A stretch of DNA of 34,486 nt from Sutcliffiella rhizosphaerae (lineage in GTDB: Bacteria > Bacillota > Bacilli > Bacillales > Bacillaceae_I): assembly GCF_917563925.1 (NCBI RefSeq), contig NZ_CAKJTJ010000035.1, forward strand, positions 1 to 34,486. Direction: 5' to 3'. A program made the position numbers and the translations under genes. Below the pieces are notes generated by a model. It was not told the DNA's origin and did not search any database. It saw only the letters and a list, made by a program, of their open reading frames with translations. Below, piece after piece: positions 22,833 to 31,599 of the stretch. Position 1 is the stretch's first letter. Each line of letters begins with the position of its first letter.

Positions 22833-23275
22833 TTACCTAGTTGATGAACCGTTCTTTTCATTATTATCAAGTGAACCAACTAATTTTTTAATTAACTTGA
22901 TTTTCTCAAAATGCATCCCTTCATGATATAAGCAAAAACTCAAGAACTCATTAACTTTTAAAAGCCGTAGCCCTTTAGAAGTTGTATAGCCAATAGGAGA
23001 TTCTTCCTGTAATCGATCCTTTAATGTATTTTCAACTCGTTCTACTTGATTGGTGAGTAGCTCACAGATTTCTTGTAAAGGTGGTGAGCTTAGTAAGTCC
23101 TGTCGTGCTGGTTTTGAACCTGGACAGAACATCTTGCTAAAATCCTCACTTACATTCATCTTTTCACCCGCAAAATGAATAGCGAATTTTTCCTGGATGA
23201 AGTAGATGTGGCCTGCGTTCCATTTAATACTGTTCTGAAAACCATCTGGAATGATTTCAACTGAAAAAAAACCAT
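22833..23275 (-). pseudogene. DinB-like gene, frameshifted and short at the N-terminus
   Basis: The intact-looking part is a DinB-like C-terminal region with KWNAGHIYFIQEKFA, GTKPA-like GSKPA, and YHEGMHFEKI (the His residues expected for metal binding). The frame that carries these begins after a stop and lacks an ATG. A good start, ATG at 23275 behind GGGGGA, is one frame off; the run of eight Ts just after it would need nine to join. Even when joined, about 25 N-terminal residues of a usual DinB protein are missing. It is either broken or misread; a shorter in-frame ATG at 23159 would give only 108 residues. Confidence 0.65.
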
Positions 23276-23397
23276 ATTGCTTTCCCCCTTAAATTGCCAA
23301 GTCTCTCGATGAAAGATTGGTAAGGAAAGAGGAAAAGCTCCAGGAGATTGGCTCTTAAGAGCGGTTAAGGCATAAACCGTATTGATTGATCATAACA

Positions 23398-23440
23398 AAG
23401 AAACCCTCATACCTGGAAAGGTTCTGAGGGTTTCTTTTCT
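23398..23440 (+). terminator. Orphan terminator
   Basis: GAAACCCTCA pairs perfectly with TGAGGGTTTC, followed by TTTTCTT. No plus-strand gene lies upstream within 600 bp other than the DUF1062 gene, which has its own terminator. Confidence 0.75.
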
Positions 23441-23714
23441 TATCGTCAAAAGTTCTTGTGGAAAATAAAAACCCCCATCCAGCGGAATTCTCCGGATGAG
23501 AGGCTAGCATCGAAAGCGCCATTATCATTATTAAACGTTATACAATAATATGTTATACCAAAATTTATCAGATATAGTTTGTGATTTTCTTTTTGAGTTT
23601 ATGCAATGAAAAAAGAAGCTCCCCACAAGTTCCTTGAACTCATGAAAAGCCTCCTTAATTTAGCAGCTTTGGGATGTAAAGTAGTCAAAATTACTAACTA
23701 TTATTTAATCATAA

Positions 23715-23754
23715 ATAAAAGAGGCTCTCCACTAATCAATTATTGGCAAGCCTC
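23715..23754 (-). terminator. Terminator of the metalloprotease-like gene
   Basis: GAGGCT (23721-23726) pairs with AGCCTC (23749-23754), with a second near-complementary segment inside, and the minus-strand tail is TTTTATTTAT. Confidence 0.7.
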
Positions 23755-23760
23755 CCCTTC

Positions 23761-24468
23761 CTAAACAGTCATCTTCCAACTTGACAGCGCCAACCAATTT
23801 TCCTGCTCTTTATAATCCGGTGATATTTTTCCTACAAGTCGCCAGAAGGAGCGGTCGTGATTGAGATGAATCATATGGCACATTTCGTGTACTACCACAT
23901 AATCGATTACTTTAACTGGAGCCATCGCCAACTTCCAATTGAAAGTTAACTGTAATTGGGAATCACAGGTTCCCCATGTAGTTTTACTATCAGATATGCG
24001 GATAGACCGTGGTTTTACTTTAAAGTTACTTTGATAGGATCTTACACGCTTCTCCACTATAGCTTTGCATTGCTGGTAATAAAATCTCTTCAAAGCTTGT
24101 TTTATCTTTCCATCCTCCACCTGTTTCACATATACATTTATATGTTTCTCATCAAACACAACATGATCTTGTTCAATAGAACTATCTTGATAAACCTTTA
24201 CAGGATAGGTGTTTCCTAGATAAAGAATCTTCTCCTCCTGACTATATTCCTTCTCCTGCTGTCCAAGCAGCCTGCCCTTCATTTCCTTCGATTTTTCTTG
24301 AATCAGTTCCCACCTATCCTCCAGCAATTGAACCACTTTCTCATCCTGTGTACCTTTAGGAGCTTGGACTTCAATATTTCCATAGACGTCCATATGAATT
24401 GCGATGGATTTGCGATTTTTGTATTTTATCTCAAAACGAATGGTTTCTCCTGAATATGTATGTATCAT
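23761..24468 (-). CDS. YgjP-type zinc metalloprotease-like protein (M48-related)
   Basis: This 235-residue protein of the DUF45/YgjP family has a C-terminal zinc site HEMCH (His194, Glu195, His198) with a further His at 204 (HLNHDRSFW), and the typical preceding block SKTTWGTCDS..LQLTFNWKLAMAP, then VIDYVVVHEMCHM. The N-terminal half is a beta domain with GNIEVQAPKG. Such proteins occur near restriction and other genome-defence genes as well as alone, but their substrate is unknown. AAGGTGAT precedes the ATG by three bases. It is monocistronic. Confidence 0.85.
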   Translation of the reverse strand: MIHTYSGETIRFEIKYKNRKSIAIHMDVYGNIEVQAPKGTQDEKVVQLLEDRWELIQEKSKEMKGRLLGQQEKEYSQEEKILYLGNTYPVKVYQDSSIEQDHVVFDEKHINVYVKQVEDGKIKQALKRFYYQQCKAIVEKRVRSYQSNFKVKPRSIRISDSKTTWGTCDSQLQLTFNWKLAMAPVKVIDYVVVHEMCHMIHLNHDRSFWRLVGKISPDYKEQENWLALSSWKMTV

Positions 24469-24686
24469 TTTATCACCTTACATCATGTACTTTTCCTAGT
24501 AATTATATTAAATTTTGCCCATAAAAAGTAGCGGCGATTAACTCCTTACTCCAAATCCTAACCCCAAAAGAAAGCCACTCAGTCAAATCTATCAATTTTT
24601 CTTTTTCACTAAAAAAACCCTTTACATACCTAATGGGGTTGTAGCTTTAAGTTCGATTAAACATCCCCAACAAAGCCGTATACCAC

Positions 24687-24751
24687 TGTAAAAAGAAGAA
24701 GCCATTGTGATAAATAGATAGATCAAAATGGGTCCTTCCTTTTTACAGTGT
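24687..24751. repeat. Imperfect inverted repeat with 34-bp centre
   Basis: CACTGTAAAAAGAAG (24687-24701) and CCTTCCTTTTTACAGTG (24735-24751) are complementary apart from one extra base. They lie just downstream of the truncated hydrolase and repeat A. This could be a folded terminator or the ends of a very small mobile element. Confidence 0.5.
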
Positions 24752-24768
24752 TGTTTAATTTTTATAAA

Positions 24769-24825
24769 AAAGTTTAACCATTTTCCACCTGGGTCGTTAC
24801 ACAATTGCTCTTCGTTTGAGGAAGA
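24769..24825 (-). repeat. Dispersed repeat type 2, copy A
   Basis: This copy runs, on the plus strand, from AAGTTTAACCATTTTCCACCT to TTTGAGGAAGATC. It matches copy B (26082-26138) across its length with changes. It forms the last codons of the truncated hydrolase frame, so the element or the rearrangement that brought it truncated the gene. Confidence 0.55.
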
Positions 24826-25288
24826 TCTGATGTACTGAAAATATGTGGTATTTAGGGGCAGTAACCAATTGATCTCTTAAATGAATTCTTTCACCATCTG
24901 CAGTAAAAGCTGGGTAGCCTCGTGTAGACATGGAGGAAAGCAACACCATTTTATTTACATGTTCCGGGTAATCAGTAGCAAACTGCATGGCTACACCACC
25001 ACCGTTTGACCACCCTATTAAATAGACCTTCTTCAAATCTAATTGATCAACAAATTGTTTAAGATCTTCTGAGAAATCTCTCATAGAATTTATGGACTTA
25101 TGATAGGTTGAATTTCCATACCCACGTAAATCGACCGCATAAATTGTAAAAATTGAATCCATTTTTTCAAGTAACAGATCATATTGAACGGATGATGCCA
25201 TATTTCCATGAATTAAAAGTACAACATGACCTCCGCCTTGCCTTTTTAAATAGGAAAGGGTTTCGCCATTATTCAATTTAATATTCAT
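24797..25288 (-). pseudogene. Alpha/beta hydrolase truncated at the C-terminus
   Basis: The frame encodes 163 residues: oxyanion loop LLIHGNMASS (24-33), VDLRGYGNS and the nucleophile elbow GWSNGGG (Ser94). Full members of this family have about 270-290 residues with the acid and His beyond this point, and both are missing. Homology fades after LVTAPK; the last residues are encoded by repeat copy A. The N-terminus is intact, with an AGGAGGA site before the ATG at 25288. It is probably inactive. Confidence 0.8.
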
Positions 25289-25936
25289 AAAAATCCTCCT
25301 ATCTTGAACACAAATAGTTGCCATTACTTTTCGAAATTCACGGAGAAGAAGTAGGCTACAACTCTCATTAACCTAGCGACTCCGGCATTTTTCAAACTTC
25401 GTCTATAGGCATATTGAACCTTATCAATATTGTTCTGGAACCGTCGTAGGGGAACCACAGCATATTTTCCATATTGTCATTTTTGCTTTATGATTCTCAA
25501 TAAACGAAAGGACCGTTAGATGCGTTTTTATGGGTTGTCTTCCATGTGAAGGATGTTTTATAGTGTAGGGTGCTCTAGTGAGGTATATGGATCGTTAAGC
25601 TGCTTTTACAATCATTGAACCTTGCTGTGTTTTCAGTGCTCTTTCTCTTTTTGGATAAATTGACAATGGTTTACCTACGGGAAGTATTCTAGGTCAAAGG
25701 AAACTCGCCTTTGTTGGTGATGGCATGTTGGTTTTTAAAATAATGCATGTGGGCGAGGTTGTCAACAGAAATTTTTTATTACAATTTTACACCCAGATTT
25801 TTCGCTGGCAACATCTCTGTTTTTCGTTATTCCCATTAAACGAGTTTACTGACCATTAACCAAGGTTTATCATCTACTCCAACACCTTGTTTAATTCACC
25901 GTTCAATCTCAGATGTTCTTTTTCATTTCAACATAA

Positions 25937-25968
25937 AAACACCCCTTTAGATAATATCTAAAGAGGTT
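25937..25968 (-). terminator. Orphan terminator-like hairpin
   Basis: CTTTAGAT/ATCTAAAG (25945-25963) with loop AAT, flanked by further pairs, is followed on the minus strand by GTGTTTTTATG. No gene directly precedes it on that strand. Confidence 0.6.
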
Positions 25969-26031
25969 GTTGCTTTGAAATAAAGTTTGATTAAAAATAC
26001 CTCACAAGCCAGCACTTTACGATAAATAAAA

Positions 26032-26049
26032 AGAATCCAAATGGATTCT
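26032..26049 (-). terminator. Terminator downstream of the GNAT gene
   Basis: AGAATCC/GGATTCT with loop AAAT is followed on the minus strand by a T run. It is 157 bp after the GNAT stop, with repeat copy B in between. Confidence 0.65.
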
Positions 26050-26081
26050 AATCGAGCAAATTTATGGTTCGTTTTTATAAT

Positions 26082-26138
26082 AAAGTTTGATTATTTTCTA
26101 CCTGCGTTGCTCCACGATCGCGCCCGATTGCGGAAGAC
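26082..26138 (-). repeat. Dispersed repeat type 2, copy B
   Basis: On the plus strand it contains GCGCCCGATTGCGGAAGA, shared nearly exactly with copy C (27751-27771) and in variant form with D, E and F. Its upstream part (AAAGTTTGATTATTTTCTACCT) matches copy A. It lies between the GNAT gene stop and that gene's terminator. Confidence 0.6.
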
Positions 26139-26205
26139 TTGAATTCAAGATATATAAAGAATATATCATCTTAAATGAATATATCCTTAAGGAAATATTG
26201 ATAGT

Positions 26206-26739
26206 TTATTTCTCCCATTCTTGTTCTAGAACACTATATAATAAAGAATCCCGCCAACCATCTTTTATTAATAAATCCTCACGAATTCTACCTTCCTTTA
26301 TCATTCCCACTTTTTCCAATACTTTTGCTGAGCCTACATTTCTAGGGTCACAGGTTGCATATATGCGATGAAGATTAAGTTTTCTAAATCCAAAATTAAT
26401 TAGTAGTTTAGCAATATCCGTTGCAATACCTTTTCCCCAATATTCAGGATTGACAATATATCCAACTTCTCCAACTTTATTAGTGAAGTCTCTAATATTA
26501 ATTTCCCCAGATCCTATCATCTTTTCATTATATGTTACCGCAAGGGCAAACCTGGTTCTCTCTGCACTGCTTGCATCTCTGATTACCTGATTAACAAAAA
26601 CCTTTGAGTCCTCTTCTGTATTAGGTCCCCAAGGTTGATATTTACACACAATATATTGTGATGCGTACTTGTGAACATCAATCCAATCATCTTCCGTAAA
26701 TTCTCTTAGTGATATTATTTCATTTGAAAGAAAAACCAT
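26206..26739 (-). CDS. GNAT acetyltransferase, RimJ/RimL-like
   Basis: The 177-residue N-acetyltransferase of the RimJ/RimL branch has IISLREFTEDDW at the N-terminus, EVGYIVNPEYWGKGIATDIAKLL (acetyl-CoA loop with YWGKGIAT) and LNLHRIYATCDPRNVGSAKVLEKVGM, the hallmark helix with Asn-x-x-Ser. It may acetylate an N-terminal amine or a small molecule. A GAGGAG site precedes the ATG. It is a single gene in the repeat-rich part of the window. Confidence 0.9.
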   Translation of the reverse strand: MVFLSNEIISLREFTEDDWIDVHKYASQYIVCKYQPWGPNTEEDSKVFVNQVIRDASSAERTRFALAVTYNEKMIGSGEINIRDFTNKVGEVGYIVNPEYWGKGIATDIAKLLINFGFRKLNLHRIYATCDPRNVGSAKVLEKVGMIKEGRIREDLLIKDGWRDSLLYSVLEQEWEK

Positions 26740-26863
26740 GTTAAATCTCCTCGATTGATATATATTATTATGTCATCTTTATTAAACTCTTGCTCCAGTT
26801 TCTTGAAGACTCGACATCAAAATTACTTTTGTAATTACCTTGCCTCCTTATCTAGAACGAAAC

Positions 26864-27100
26864 TTATTTACTCACCATGCCCAGAATTAATTTTAATTCT
26901 TTACGTTTTTTCTTCATTCGCTTAAACCCCTCTTTTGAATCTATTAACAAAACAGTGCTTCCTATCCAAATTCTTATGTATAAAGACTGCAACTCTATTG
27001 GACCTACTATCCCTTTTTCCTCAAACTCTGTACCCTCATCTAATTCTGTTTCCGTCCTAATTAACCAACTACTTCCTATACCAAACTCAATATACTTCAA
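26864..27100 (-). CDS. DUF3977-like small protein
   Basis: The 78-residue protein has MKYIEFGIG.SWLIRTETE followed by an acidic turn, then EEKGIVGPIELQSLYIRIWIG and a strongly basic C-terminus (KRMKKKRKELK). This pattern matches the DUF3977 family of Bacillus, whose role is unknown. The start is TTG at 27100, seven bases after AGAGGT. A type 1 repeat hairpin lies about 40 bases upstream. Confidence 0.75.
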   Translation of the reverse strand: MKYIEFGIGSSWLIRTETELDEGTEFEEKGIVGPIELQSLYIRIWIGSTVLLIDSKEGFKRMKKKRKELKLILGMVSK

Positions 27101-27140
27101 AAACTTGACCTCTTTCTATTATTTCCAGAACTTAGTTATC

Positions 27141-27162
27141 CCACTATCCTGCCCGTTAGTGG
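27141..27162 (-). repeat. Dispersed repeat type 1 hairpin
   Basis: On the minus strand: CCACT, AACGGGCAGGAT, AGTGG. A 5-bp stem encloses the conserved loop. It is about 40 bases upstream of the DUF3977-like gene. Confidence 0.55.
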
Positions 27163-27191
27163 AACAAGAAAAAATCTTACGTATCCAAATA

Positions 27192-27572
27192 TTATTGTGA
27201 TAATCTAAGAAAGTAATCCCTTATTTCTGTTGGTAACTCTTCAACTGCAAGTACTTTTAACTTTCGGATACCTTGTGTACCTGGTGAAGTCATAATCAGA
27301 TAAGATTTTTCATCATATTCAAACAAGGTAAATTGACTTATACTGTTTGCGGGTGTACTCGTTCCATTGATATATTCAAAATCTTCTTCCTTAAAATTAG
27401 CCTCGTATCCTTCCAACATTAAACTTTGTGCCTCTTCAAAATCTTCTGCAAAAGACATCGATTGATATAGGTCTACTGAATTTTTAGGTTTGTAAAGATG
27501 TAAATAATAACCAACCGAAATTAATACAACAAAAACCATTATGCTAGTTATTAACCTACTTTTTAAAGGCAT
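27192..27572 (-). CDS. Membrane-anchored protein of unknown function
   Basis: The 126-residue protein has a basic N-terminus and one hydrophobic helix (about 8-25, LITSIMVFVVLISVGYYL), which acts as an uncleaved anchor, then an acidic exterior domain of about 95 residues. GAGGGG lies nine bases before the ATG at 27572, chosen over a TTG that overlaps the site. No family is recognised. It has a type 1 repeat about 75 bases upstream and type 2 copy C behind that. Confidence 0.7.
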   Translation of the reverse strand: MPLKSRLITSIMVFVVLISVGYYLHLYKPKNSVDLYQSMSFAEDFEEAQSLMLEGYEANFKEEDFEYINGTSTPANSISQFTLFEYDEKSYLIMTSPGTQGIRKLKVLAVEELPTEIRDYFLRLSQ

Positions 27573-27644
27573 TTTCTTCAACCCCTCATTGGTTCACTTC
27601 ACTATTACCAGATTTCCTCATAAAAAAAATTGAACTGTACTTTC

Positions 27645-27668
27645 ACTAAACTGCCGTTTGCTTAATTC
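27645..27668 (-). repeat. Dispersed repeat type 1 (composite with copy C)
   Basis: On the minus strand AATTAAGCAAACGGCAGTTTAG. The stretch between here and copy C (to 27771) is colinear with 32803-32931, sharing for example a GAAATAATTGGAATTAAGC segment. Confidence 0.6.
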
Positions 27669-27727
27669 CAATTATTTCATAATCTAATAATTCCAACAAT
27701 AAGATTTTTCTTTGGCCAATATAAAAA

Positions 27728-27771
27728 CGAACGCTAACCCTTGTTACAGAATTGCGCCCGATTGCTGAAGA
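27728..27771 (-). repeat. Dispersed repeat type 2, copy C
   Basis: The plus strand has GCGCCCGATTGCTGAAGATC after a CGCTAACCC..TTGTTACAGAATTGCG arm pair. On the minus strand this folds as a hairpin followed by a T-rich stretch. It joins the type 1 repeat at 27645 to form a composite of about 130 bp. Confidence 0.65.
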
Positions 27772-27871
27772 TCATTTATCTATTGAACAGTATCCTTGTT
27801 CTGTGCAGCAAAAGATACAGATTAAAACGATAGTGTTTGATGAAATATTAAAGTGTCTAGAAAAGAAGTAG
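27767..27871 (+). pseudogene. Unidentified C-terminal gene fragment
   Basis: Directly after copy C the plus strand reads about 34 codons ending in QKIQIKTIVFDEILKCLEKK and a TAG. It looks like the C-terminus of a helical protein, with a terminator stem at its stop. No start, ribosome site or family is visible. A gene may have been cut by the repeat. Confidence 0.4.
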
Positions 27872-27907
27872 ATTCAACTTTTTACTGTCGAATCTACTTT
27901 CTTTTCT
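27861..27907. terminator. Terminator at the end of ileS
   Basis: AAAAGAAGTAGATTC (27861-27875) is complementary to GAATCTACTT(T)CTTTT (27890-27905). The stem overlaps the ileS stop codon region and can serve both strands, ending ileS on the minus strand. Confidence 0.75.
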
Positions 27908-30900
27908 TATGGCTTAATATATAAATTAATTTCGTGTCCTTCTACTATAAAAATTTTCATATCTGGCTTACTTTCAAACCTAATCGAATTTATAATGAGA
28001 TTTTTTTGGACTAATTCATCAAATCTTATCAAGACTGCTTGAAGCCATGAGTCAGTCTCAACATAAAGATCTACTCGTAAATCAACTGGAAGATCTAATT
28101 CCTTTCTATGTGTTTGAACAGCACGAACAAATTCTCTTACTAATCCTTCTTCTTTTAGCTCTTGTGTCAACTTGGTATCTAATAGTGTCAGGAAATTACT
28201 ACCTTCCAATAATTCAAAACCATCCTTGCCTTTTTTATCAATAAGTACGTCATCCATTGTAAGAGTAACAGTTTCACCTGAATTTAAAGGTAATTGGATT
28301 GCTGTTTCTTGAAGGAATATTTCCTTTTCTGTATCGTCTAATTTTTCTACTTTATTTTTAACTTCACCCACTGATTTGCCTACCTTTGGCCCGACTACAG
28401 CAAAATTCAATTTTAGTTCAACCACTAATAAATCTTGGTAATTCCCCCTAAATTCAACTTCCTTAATGTTCATTTCATCTTTTATAATAGACGAATACTT
28501 TTCCAATGGAGATAGATTGTTTTCTTCTTTCGGAATGACGATTAATTGAGCTAATGGTTGTTTGGTTTTTATTCCTACAGTATTTCTAAGGGATCTTGTT
28601 AGTTCTATTATCTGTAATACTGCATCCATATCTTTTTCTAATTGTTCATCAATAAGCGTTTCATCTGGTTGAGGATAGTCAGATAAATGTACGCTATCTT
28701 TCACTAAGTTTGTGAAAATGTCTTCTGTGGCATAGGGAGTATAAGGAGCCATGAGCTGTGACAGCTTCTTTAAGACCTCATACAAGGTGCTAAACGCTGA
28801 CCTTTTATCATCAGTCATACCACTGCTCCAAAAACGTTGTCTCGATCGTCTTACATACCAATTACTGAGTTCATCAATAAATGTTGAAATTGATCTGGCT
28901 CCTCTTGTAATATCATATCCGTCTAAACTTTGGGTAACTTCCATAGTTACAGAATTAAGGCGAGAAAGAATCCATTTATCCAGAGTAGTCTGAGTTCCAC
29001 CTAAGTCACTATCAGGATTAAATTGGTCAATTTCTGCATACATAGAGTAAAATGAATAAACGTTTAAAAGTGTATCAATAACTTTAGATTTTGCCTGACT
29101 GACAGTTTTTTTAGAAAAACGTTTATTATTCCATGGGGAACTGTCAGCTAACAATGCCCATCTGAGTGAATCAGCACCAAACTCATTTATTAGCTCAGTT
29201 GGGTTTAAAGCATTCCCCTTACTCTTTGACATTTTTTGCCCATTTTCGTCTAAAATATGTCCTAAAGAAAGGACACGCTTATAGGGTGACTGTCTTGTAA
29301 ACAAAGTAGAAACGGCTAATAAACTGTAAAACCAACCTCTTGTTTGGTCTACGCCTTCAATTACAACATCAGCAGGAAATTGCTTCTTAAATGTTTCTTT
29401 ATTTTCAAACGGATAATGGTATTGAGCAAATGGCATCGAACCACTATCAAACCATACATCAATAACTTCACTCGTTCTTTCCATCTTACTACCGCAACTA
29501 CAAGTTAAATGAACTTTATCTACATATGGTTTATGCAACTCTATGTCTTCTGGCAATTCTTCTACTGAGAGTTTTCTTAATTCTTTGATTGATTTTGGAG
29601 CTTTTTCTTCGCCACATTCTTTACAAACCCATACATTAAGTGGTGTTCCCCAATATCTATTTCTGCCAATATTCCAGTCAACCATGTTTTCCAAAAATTT
29701 TCCAAATCTTCCATCCCTCATATGGTGCGGGAACCATTGAACTCCTTGATTGTTGAGTTGCATTTCTTCTTTTACAGCAGTAGTCTTAATGAACCACCCC
29801 TCCATTGCATAATAGAGTAGGGGACTGTCACACCTCCAACAGTGTGGGTAGCTGTGTTCATATTTTTGTTTATCAAATAAAAGGTTTTGTTTTGATAGCA
29901 TTTTTATTATATCTACGTCACAGTCTTTTACAAATTGCCCTGCAAGTGGAGTTATATAGTCCTTATAACGACCTTTCGTGTCTACAACATTAATGAAATC
30001 AAAATGATTATCTTGGATAGCTTTGTAATCATCTTCACCATGGGCAGGTGCTAAATGTACAATTCCTGTTCCACTTGTTTCTGTTACAAAATCTGCTCCA
30101 AGAACTTTATAACCATTGGAAAGAGTGACGTAATTAAAAGGCGGTTCATAAGAACGGCCAATTAAATCTTGACCTTTTATCACATCAACTGTTTCAAATT
30201 TTTCCTTCATAACTTTTGGAGCCAAGGATTCAGCAAGTATGAATATTTCTGAGTCTTGTTTTACTCGTACATAATTCATGTTAGGATTAACCGCAACGGC
30301 TACATTAGATGGCAAAGTCCAAGGTGTAGTAGTCCATCCTAAGAGGTATTCATTTTCAGTTCCTTTTAGTCGGAATTTTGCTGTAACAGATAAATCTGTT
30401 ACATCTTTGTAACCCTGTGCAACCTCATGTGAACTAAGAGAAATCTCGCAATGAGGGCAATAAGGAACAACTCGATGTCCTTTATATAAATAGCCTTTAT
30501 CATGAATTGTTGATAGGATATTCCAGACAGATTCAATATATTCGTTATTTAAAGTGATATACGGATCTTCCATATCAACCCAATAACCAAGTGCTTCGGT
30601 GAATTGTTTCCACTCATTTTCATATGCAAAAACACTTTCTTTACATTTTTGAACGAAATTTTCAATTCCGTATTCTTCGATTTGGTCTTTACCACGAATA
30701 TTTAATTGTTTTTCTACTTCTAATTCCACAGGTAAACCATGAGTATCCCAACCAGCTTTTCTTAAAACTTGATAACCCGACATTGTTTTATACCTTGCTA
30801 CAAAATCCTTGATTGTTCTCCCAAGAGCATGACCTGCATGGGGTAAACCATTAGCTGTTGGTGGCCCCTCATAAAAAACAAATGTCTCTCTTCCTTCTCG

Positions 30901-30987
30901 GTTAGTTATAGAGCGTTGAAATGTTCCTTCCTTATCCCACTTATTACGAAGTCTTAGTTCCCTTTCAACATTGGATTCCATTAACAT
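27907..30987 (-). CDS. ileS2: Isoleucyl-tRNA synthetase, type 2 (mupirocin-insensitive class)
   Basis: The 1026-residue class I synthetase charges tRNA-Ile using ATP in the cytosol. It has the HIGH-type motif in [16 protein letters not shown] (HAGH at 50-53), the editing-domain signature [15 protein letters not shown] (near 220), and KMSKS (585-589) in [10 protein letters not shown]. Long stretches, such as [11 protein letters not shown] and [18 protein letters not shown], match the MupA/eukaryote-like branch rather than the housekeeping bacterial type. This class is known to resist pseudomonic acid (mupirocin). I took the ATG at 30987, close to GAGGTGATA; ATG at 30981 and GTG at 30993 are alternatives. 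It has its own promoter, a T-box-like leader and two terminators. A second, type 1 ileS is expected elsewhere in the genome. Confidence 0.93.
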   Translation of the reverse strand: MLMESNVERELRLRNKWDKEGTFQRSITNREGRETFVFYEGPPTANGLPHAGHALGRTIKDFVARYKTMSGYQVLRKAGWDTHGLPVELEVEKQLNIRGKDQIEEYGIENFVQKCKESVFAYENEWKQFTEALGYWVDMEDPYITLNNEYIESVWNILSTIHDKGYLYKGHRVVPYCPHCEISLSSHEVAQGYKDVTDLSVTAKFRLKGTENEYLLGWTTTPWTLPSNVAVAVNPNMNYVRVKQDSEIFILAESLAPKVMKEKFETVDVIKGQDLIGRSYEPPFNYVTLSNGYKVLGADFVTETSGTGIVHLAPAHGEDDYKAIQDNHFDFINVVDTKGRYKDYITPLAGQFVKDCDVDIIKMLSKQNLLFDKQKYEHSYPHCWRCDSPLLYYAMEGWFIKTTAVKEEMQLNNQGVQWFPHHMRDGRFGKFLENMVDWNIGRNRYWGTPLNVWVCKECGEEKAPKSIKELRKLSVEELPEDIELHKPYVDKVHLTCSCGSKMERTSEVIDVWFDSGSMPFAQYHYPFENKETFKKQFPADVVIEGVDQTRGWFYSLLAVSTLFTRQSPYKRVLSLGHILDENGQKMSKSKGNALNPTELINEFGADSLRWALLADSSPWNNKRFSKKTVSQAKSKVIDTLLNVYSFYSMYAEIDQFNPDSDLGGTQTTLDKWILSRLNSVTMEVTQSLDGYDITRGARSISTFIDELSNWYVRRSRQRFWSSGMTDDKRSAFSTLYEVLKKLSQLMAPYTPYATEDIFTNLVKDSVHLSDYPQPDETLIDEQLEKDMDAVLQIIELTRSLRNTVGIKTKQPLAQLIVIPKEENNLSPLEKYSSIIKDEMNIKEVEFRGNYQDLLVVELKLNFAVVGPKVGKSVGEVKNKVEKLDDTEKEIFLQETAIQLPLNSGETVTLTMDDVLIDKKGKDGFELLEGSNFLTLLDTKLTQELKEEGLVREFVRAVQTHRKELDLPVDLRVDLYVETDSWLQAVLIRFDELVQKNLIINSIRFESKPDMKIFIVEGHEINLYIKP

Positions 30988-31001
30988 TATCACCTCATTT
31001 T

Positions 31002-31040
31002 AATAAAAAAAACTCGACTCTACATACGTAGAATCGAGTT
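31002..31040 (-). terminator. Strong terminator directly before ileS2
   Basis: A 13-bp stem (31011-31023 with 31028-31040, one G-U pair on the minus strand), loop of four, then TTTTTT(ATT) ends only about 15 bases before the ileS2 start. Placed inside the leader, it must be overcome for the gene to be expressed. Confidence 0.85.
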
Positions 31041-31071
31041 TATATATAAATATATAATCTTCCTAAAAAAT

Positions 31072-31097
31072 AAAAAAACCATAGTAGTGGTTTTTTG
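31072..31097 (-). terminator. Second terminator-like hairpin in the ileS2 leader
   Basis: AAAAAACCA/TGGTTTTTT with loop of six (31073-31081 with 31088-31096), T run on both strands. It is the first of two terminator hairpins between the T-box-like stem and ileS2. Confidence 0.65.
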
Positions 31098-31099
31098 AA

Positions 31100-31295
31100 T
31101 TAATTACACTACGTACTATCATACGTGTCCTTGGTATCGGTAGAATGCCGTCAAAGTTTAATATGTCCTTCAACTTTGCTTCTCGGAGAGGATTTTCATT
31201 ATGGTCTTAACGTTGACTTTCAGCAATTTGTCAACTCTCTGTAGATAAGATATACATAACTACTCTTTCTCGTCATTGAATTAAATATTTATTTA
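31100..31295 (-). promoter_or_regulatory. T-box-like leader of ileS2 with Ile (AUC) specifier
   Basis: On the minus strand the order is AGTA (31261-31264), AGAGAG (31235-31240), a GTTGAC..GCTGAAA..GTCAAC hairpin, then GAAAATCCTCTCCGAG, in which AUC (31191-31193) fits the specifier position for isoleucine. These are hallmarks of stem I of a T-box riboswitch, which senses uncharged tRNA. A stem CAAAGTT/AACTTTG follows. The canonical T-box (AGGGUGGNACCGCG) that binds the tRNA end is not visible; only a CGGCATTCTACCG-like segment sits there. Function as a classic T-box is therefore uncertain. Confidence 0.6.
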
Positions 31296-31301
31296 TCACT
31301 T

Positions 31302-31330
31302 ATCTTAACCATTGGAAAATAAAAAGTCAA
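31302..31330 (-). promoter_or_regulatory. Predicted promoter of the ileS2 leader
   Basis: TTGACT (31325-31330), 17-bp spacer and TAAGAT (31302-31307) on the minus strand, shortly before the T-box-like leader. Confidence 0.6.
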
Positions 31331-31521
31331 ATTATCCCTATGATTACTACATTATTATGAATTATATTCATTACTTTAATAGCTAATATCTTATCAGAAT
31401 ATTTAACTTTACCAAATAAGTGTATTGAAAAATCTTGCTCTTTTGTAATACCCTCTAAAAAATTTAATCTTTGCTGCACAGTATGAGTCTACTACGCAAT
31501 ATAAGAGTTACTCCATAATCT
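31331..31521. other. AT-rich gap without recognisable features
   Basis: Between the ileS2 promoter and repeat copy D I see no gene, repeat or structure that I can support. Confidence 0.5.
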
Positions 31522-31581
31522 GGCCCTAAAATGAAAAATGAGCGCAAATCCCTTGTTCCAGGATTGCGCCCTTTTCTGGAA
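31522..31581 (-). repeat. Dispersed repeat type 2, copy D
   Basis: On the plus strand GAGCGCAAATCCC, TTGTTCCA, GGATTGCGCCC, then TTTTCTGGAA. The two arms pair as a hairpin, and the minus strand has a T-rich tail (CATTTTTCATTTTAG). It sits just after the stop of the small membrane gene at 31600, where it may serve as its terminator. Confidence 0.65.
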
Positions 31582-31599
31582 TAGCAAACGATATAGAAG

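Larger units (their letters stand above)
23276..23760. other. Gap with terminators and no gene
   Basis: A strong hairpin with 10-bp stem (23400-23409 with 23425-23434) and T tail on the plus strand has no gene before it, hinting that a plus-strand gene was lost here. An imperfect hairpin around 23472-23495 has a T run on the minus strand. No coding frame in between is convincing. Confidence 0.5.
25289..26205. other. 917-bp stretch without an intact gene
   Basis: No supported gene is present. On the minus strand between about 25700 and 25330 short open stretches separated by stops look like decayed coding sequence, but I cannot name a family. Two minus-strand terminators lie at 25937 and 26032. 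The phrase AATAAAGTTTGATTA occurs twice (25978 and 26079 regions), linked to the type 2 repeat. Confidence 0.5.

Noticed and set aside
24622-24804. 60-codon minus-strand ORF downstream of the truncated hydrolase
   Set aside because: No start signal; it covers repeat copy A and the inverted repeat, so it looks like chance.
30624-30812. Plus-strand ORFs inside ileS2 and other large genes
   Set aside because: Antisense shadows without ribosome sites or protein-like composition.
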